Assembly: GCA_035627675.1 (NCBI GenBank)
Contig: DASPLH010000116.1
Span: forward strand, 1 to 8,197
From: DASPLH01 sp035627675
GTDB lineage: Bacteria; Acidobacteriota; Terriglobia; Terriglobales; Acidobacteriaceae
Direction of reading: 5' to 3'
Length of the DNA stretch: 8,197 nt
Shown: one piece after another, positions 6,245 through 8,197 of the stretch
How positions within the stretch are numbered: the stretch's first letter is position 1
Layout: every line of letters starts with the position of its first letter
Notes under the pieces: generated by a model
What the model was told of the DNA's origin: nothing
Seen by the model: only the letters and a program-made list of their open reading frames with translations
The model's database searches: none
Program-made: the position numbers and the translations under genes

Positions 6245-6250
6245 ATTATA
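6245..6250 (-). promoter_or_regulatory. -10 element for der; overlaps a plus-strand -10-like box
   Basis: TATAAT is read on the minus strand, predicting a start near 6238 and a leader of about 58 bases to the TTG at 6180. No good -35 lies 17 bases upstream (AGAAGG). The plus strand reads TATTAT at 6244-6249, so the site is almost symmetric and could serve both divergent genes, although a plus-strand start here would leave the helicase mRNA nearly leaderless. Confidence 0.5.
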
Positions 6251-6258
6251 GAGATGCG

Positions 6259-8197
6259 GTGTCCTCTCCTTCTCCCATCACGCTCGACAAGATCTCGCTC
6301 CACCAGTTCTTCGGACCTGGAGGGCTGCTGTCACGCACGCATCCGGCCTACGAGTTCCGCCGCGGACAGCTCTCCATGGCGCAGGCCGTCGAGCAGGCGC
6401 TCGAGCAGCGTCGCCATCTCATCGCCGAGGCCGGCACGGGAACCGGCAAGACGCTCGCCTACCTCGTCCCCGTCCTCCGCTCCGGCAAGCGCGTCATCAT
6501 CAGCACCGGAACCAAGAACCTCCAGGAGCAGCTCTTTTTTAAGGATGTTCCATTCCTCGAGAAAGCTCTCTTCGGGGAATCGAGCAATGGCGAGCCGCGC
6601 CTTCGCGTCTGCTACATGAAGGGGCGCGCCAACTATCTCTGCCGCCAGAAGCTCTACGACCTGACGGACCAACCGGTCCTCAGCGGACTGGAAGAGATCA
6701 ACGAGTTCCGCTCCATCGCCAACTGGGAGAAGGAAACCAAGTCCGGCGACCGCGCCGAGCTGAGATCGCTGCCCGAGAACAGCGTCCTCTGGCAGAAGCT
6801 CGACTCCCGGGCCGACCGCTGCGTCGGCAGCAAGTGTCAGCAGTTCGAGCGCTGCTTCCTGACCGAGATGCGCCGCCGCGCTCTCGAGAGCGACATCATC
6901 ATCGTCAACCATCACCTCTTCTTCGCCGACTTGGCGATCAAGCAGGCGACCGACGAAGGCGGCATCCTGCCCGAAGCTGCCGCCGTGATCTTTGACGAAG
7001 CACACGAACTGGAAGACGTCGCGGGCAGCTACTTCGGGGTCTCCGTCAGCAACCTGCGCATTGACGAACTGCTCCGTGACGTCGAGATCACCCTGCGCGA
7101 GAAGCACATCGCCGCCCACGGCGTTCCGCTCATCGCCGGGCGCGTGCGCGACCGCTCGCAACTGTTCTTCTCCGCCTTGCCGTCCGGTGACGGACGCTTC
7201 GCCTTCGAGGACCGCGAAGGCTTCCTCGAAGACCACGGAGACAAGTTCACCGCCTTGCAGAACACGCTCGTGCAACTCGGAGCCGAACTCAACCAGGTCC
7301 CCAACAAGCCGGACGAAATATTCAACCTCGTCCGCCGCACGCAGGAGATCCAGGTGCAACTCCAGTTCGTCATGGAGTCGCGCGACCGCAACACCGTCTA
7401 TTGGATCGAGCGCCGCGGCGCCTCGCGCGAGGGCCGTCAGAACGTCTTCCTGCAAGCCACTCCGATCGACGTCTCGCAGATCCTTCGGCGCACGCTCTTC
7501 GACCAGATCGACACCGTCGTGCTGACCTCGGCCACGCTCTCCGTCGCCGGAGGCTTCCAGTACATCCAGCAGCGGCTCGGCATCATGAACGCCCGCGAAC
7601 TGGTCGTCGAGTCGCACTTCGACTACGAGTCCCAGGCGCTGCTCTATGTTCCGCGAGATCTGCCGGAGCCGCGCGAGTCGGGCTTCACCGAGCAGGCCGC
7701 CACACGCGTTCGCGAACTGCTGGAGATGAGCCGCGGACGCGCCTTCTGCCTCTTCACCAGCTACTCGCAGATGCAGCAGGTGTACGAACGCCTGCTCGGC
7801 CAACTCGACTTCCCAATGCTGTTGCAGGGGTCCGCGCCGAAAACCGCGCTGCTCGAGGAGTTCCGCGCAACGCCGCACGCCGTCCTGTTCGCGACGTCAT
7901 CCTTTTGGCAGGGAGTCGATGTGCAGGGAGAGCAGTTGAGCTGCGTCATCATCGACCGGCTTCCGTTCGCCGTTCCATCCGATCCGGTCGTGGCCGCCCG
8001 CGTGCGTGCCATCGACGACAACGGCGGCAACGCCTTCTTCGATTACCAGGTTCCCTCAGCGGTGATCACGTTGAAGCAGGGCTTCGGACGCCTCATCCGC
8101 TCGCTCCATGATCGCGGCGTGCTAGCGCTCCTCGACAACCGCATCCTCAAAAAGCAGTACGGAAGAGTCTTCCTGAGCAGCCTTCCCAACTACGCCA
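6259..8197 (+). CDS. dinG: DinG/XPD-family iron-sulfur ATP-dependent DNA helicase (3' end outside window)
   Basis: The frame is open from about 6259 to the right edge without a stop (646 codons). It is a superfamily 2 helicase of the DinG/YoaA type, which unwinds DNA 5' to 3' in repair and in clearing R-loops or stalled forks. Motifs in order: Walker A AEAGTGTGKT (56-65); Cys128, Cys188, Cys193 and Cys199, the usual four-cysteine pattern for a 4Fe-4S cluster; NHH before the DEAH box (246-249); TSATLS (423-428); LFTSYSQ; FWQGVDVQG (549-557) and QGFGRLIRS (607-615). No N-terminal exonuclease domain is present. Probably only the last tens of residues are missing. GTG 6259 is the likely start, just before the typical LHQFFGPGGLL segment, but it has no strong Shine-Dalgarno; TTG 6208 is an alternative. 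Divergent from der. The symbol denotes the family. Confidence 0.95.
   Translation, partial: MSSPSPITLDKISLHQFFGPGGLLSRTHPAYEFRRGQLSMAQAVEQALEQRRHLIAEAGTGTGKTLAYLVPVLRSGKRVIISTGTKNLQEQLFFKDVPFLEKALFGESSNGEPRLRVCYMKGRANYLCRQKLYDLTDQPVLSGLEEINEFRSIANWEKETKSGDRAELRSLPENSVLWQKLDSRADRCVGSKCQQFERCFLTEMRRRALESDIIIVNHHLFFADLAIKQATDEGGILPEAAAVIFDEAHELEDVAGSYFGVSVSNLRIDELLRDVEITLREKHIAAHGVPLIAGRVRDRSQLFFSALPSGDGRFAFEDREGFLEDHGDKFTALQNTLVQLGAELNQVPNKPDEIFNLVRRTQEIQVQLQFVMESRDRNTVYWIERRGASREGRQNVFLQATPIDVSQILRRTLFDQIDTVVLTSATLSVAGGFQYIQQRLGIMNARELVVESHFDYESQALLYVPRDLPEPRESGFTEQAATRVRELLEMSRGRAFCLFTSYSQMQQVYERLLGQLDFPMLLQGSAPKTALLEEFRATPHAVLFATSSFWQGVDVQGEQLSCVIIDRLPFAVPSDPVVAARVRAIDDNGGNAFFDYQVPSAVITLKQGFGRLIRSLHDRGVLALLDNRILKKQYGRVFLSSLPNYA

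Noticed and set aside
5011..6619. Plus-strand open frames of 366 and 377 codons over der
   Set aside because: They are antisense to the well-supported der gene and give Arg/Ser-rich low-complexity translations without domain features.
6331..7878. Minus-strand open frame of 515 codons
   Set aside because: It is antisense to the helicase, whose plus-strand frame is continuous and carries all family motifs in order.

Overview
The window looks like a chromosomal segment of a GC-rich Gram-negative soil-type bacterium, most likely an acidobacterium (Acidobacteriota). This rests on the character of the 16S fragment, the MacB-type permease pair and the dispersed palindromic repeats. The assignment is from recognition, not a database comparison.

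Layout. Positions 1-703 are the 5' part of a 16S rRNA gene on the minus strand; the rest of the rRNA operon lies to the left, outside the window. About 1.1 kb without a convincing gene follows (704-1812). On the minus strand it holds a 16S leader with a boxA-like antitermination site and two hairpins, a promoter at 927-956, and further upstream a series of promoter-like boxes. Two of these sit in an imperfect direct repeat with an 86-bp offset. I read this as a tandem rRNA promoter array, which is the most interesting inference in the window. The part nearest the permeases has a 17-bp tandem duplication and a dispersed palindromic repeat.

Positions 1813-4338 encode two MacB/FtsX-type ABC transporter permeases in tandem on the plus strand, 9 bp apart, with no ATPase or adaptor gene visible. 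Positions 4339-4680 are a small nest of palindromic and direct repeats between convergent genes. One palindrome there is a second copy of the one upstream of the permeases.

Positions 4681-6180 (minus) encode the double-GTPase ribosome assembly factor Der. Divergent from it, starting near 6259 and running off the right edge, is a DinG/XPD-like iron-sulfur DNA helicase with Walker A, DEAH, four cluster cysteines and the C-terminal helicase motifs. The two genes share a gap of about 78 bp containing a near-symmetrical -10 element.

The genes do not form one pathway. They are housekeeping functions (rRNA synthesis, ribosome assembly, DNA repair) next to an export-type permease pair. No phage, CRISPR, transposase or clear defence gene is visible.
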